From the NCBI GenBank assembly GCA_022592445.1, contig JABYQR010000161.1:1-64000 (forward strand): a stretch of 64,000 nucleotides of DNA. Reading direction: 5' to 3'. Positions within the stretch are counted from its first letter, which is position 1. The number at the start of each line of letters is the position of its first letter. Shown here piece after piece: positions 63,282 to 64,000 of the stretch. Source of the stretch: Cytidiella melzeri. Taxonomy: Eukaryota > Basidiomycota > Agaricomycetes > Polyporales > Irpicaceae. A program made the translations under genes and the position numbers. The notes below the pieces were generated by a model. The model had not been told where the DNA came from. It made no database searches and saw only the letters and a list, made by a program, of their open reading frames with translations.

Positions 63282-64000
63282 CTACGGATATGCGCTTTTA
63301 TACGCGGCGCTCTTGCCCTTGCTACGGATAATCCTCTCGCTCAGCTCAGCCTCCTTCTCATCGTCGTCGGTCGGCTGGCTGTCTGACACACCCTCGAAGA
63401 TAGGATTAGGGATGGGAGGGACTGGTGCCGGTGGAAGATCGGACATGGACTTGAATTTCTTGTACTGACGATTCCTCCCGATGTCGGAAGGGCCAGCTTG
63501 TGCGAAACCTTCAAAGTCATCCCTGCTCCGCTTCGACGTCGACGTGGTGGTCCTCGAGTCCGCAGAAAAGGGATCAGCCCAAAAAGGAGATGAATCGTCG
63601 GAAGCAGTGCGAGGGTGCTCCTGAGGGGATGTCGGACGCGACTGGTCGTGAACAAGGAGAGCAGATTGTGCTAAATCGATAGCTAGAGGAGGAAGATGTA
63701 GTTTTTCCGCGGGATCTTCCACATCCTTGCTTGTCACGAAATTGTTCTTCTCGTCCCATCGCTCGTAGAGCTGAGTTGCGACATCCTCGTTCTGTTCAGG
63801 GTAAGGGCTTTCATCTAAAGCATCGCTGACCCAGCCGTCGCTGGCTAATGCAGCTGCAATGCGGCTGCGCCAAAAAGAGGGCTTGCTGAGCTTCTTGTGC
63901 TGTTTCTCAATGGCCTCCCGTAAATCTATCACGTCGGGGTCCTCGTCCACGGGACAGGTGGGATTCTCAGCAGCGAGGCGTTTGGCGACCTTGAGGTCAT
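63282..64000 (-). CDS. 3' part of an unknown gene, cut by window edge
   Basis: The minus-strand frame is open from the window edge (DLKVAKRLAAENPTCPVDED) to a stop at 63282. Visible parts: a helical start (LREAIEKQHKKLSKPSFWRS), an acidic middle, a Ser-rich region (TTTSTSKRSRDDFEGFAQAG), KKFKSMSDLPPAPVPPIPNP and an acidic tail ending KSAAYKSAYP. The KRSRDDF and KKFK clusters could be nuclear signals. No family is recognised, and the start lies beyond the window. Confidence 0.65.
   Translation of the reverse strand, partial: DLKVAKRLAAENPTCPVDEDPDVIDLREAIEKQHKKLSKPSFWRSRIAAALASDGWVSDALDESPYPEQNEDVATQLYERWDEKNNFVTSKDVEDPAEKLHLPPLAIDLAQSALLVHDQSRPTSPQEHPRTASDDSSPFWADPFSADSRTTTSTSKRSRDDFEGFAQAGPSDIGRNRQYKKFKSMSDLPPAPVPPIPNPIFEGVSDSQPTDDDEKEAELSERIIRSKGKSAAYKSAYP

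Overview
The window looks like genomic DNA of an Agaricomycete (basidiomycete) fungus. The host genes carry many short (about 48-75 nt) GT-AG introns, and the gene families (DCR2-type phosphatase, mitochondrial uL23, Kre9/Knh1-like wall proteins, a fungal GST, vacuolar carboxypeptidase S) are fungal. The Ngaro-like tyrosine-recombinase retrotransposon is a type I associate with Agaricomycetes. I cannot name the species from sequence alone. No rRNA, tRNA or CRISPR array was recognised.

Positions 1 to about 39,400 are a retrotransposon graveyard. Positions 1-11,000 hold pieces of a Ty1/copia family in both orientations, two head-to-head solo LTRs (here family D) forming a 1.5-kb palindrome, a complete but decayed copia element (copia-2, 5732-10814, TSD GGTGG), and a broken exon pair of a BUD6/AIP3-like host gene. 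A small TA-flanked MITE sits at 11641-11946. From 12,380 to 39,371 there is a five-level nest with target-site duplications that can be read exactly. A Ngaro-like YR element (minus strand) is split by copia-3 (17122-39235, TSD ATTCC). Copia-3 is split by gypsy-A (17740-34266, TSD CGTAG). Gypsy-A is split by a solo LTR of its own family (21449-22219, TSD AGTTG) and by gypsy-C (24924-32859, TSD CACGT). Gypsy-C is split by another gypsy-A-family solo LTR (25741-26487, TSD AATCT). Removing each insert and one TSD copy restores the host element's reading frame, which supports the reconstruction.

The most novel-looking material is in the two chromodomain gypsy elements. Both carry an extra, methionine-poor coding region upstream of Gag (here called ORF0). 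After in-frame stop codon(s) this is followed by a small Cys/His module ending in CPNR, and a matching module forms the N-terminus of the unrelated copia-3 polyprotein. Both elements show a Tf1/sushi-like self-priming signature: 10-11 nt of the putative primer-binding site are complementary to LTR sequence 34-35 nt downstream of the TATA box. All three TATA-bearing gypsy-type LTR families (A, C, D) have a putative leader intron whose 5' exon end is duplicated as its own 3' splice-site region.

Positions 40,000 to 64,000 are gene-rich host DNA: a small membrane protein, DCR2, MRP20 (uL23m), a GH16 glucanase, an RQT4/ASC-1 zinc-finger protein, a 1014-aa disordered protein, a CPS1-like M20 peptidase, an unknown two-exon protein, a BUD20/ZNF593-type zinc finger, a GST, a modular Kre9-like wall protein built from tandem exons, and the 3' part of an unknown gene running off the right edge. 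These genes are independent; DCR2 and MRP20 share a 193-bp divergent promoter.
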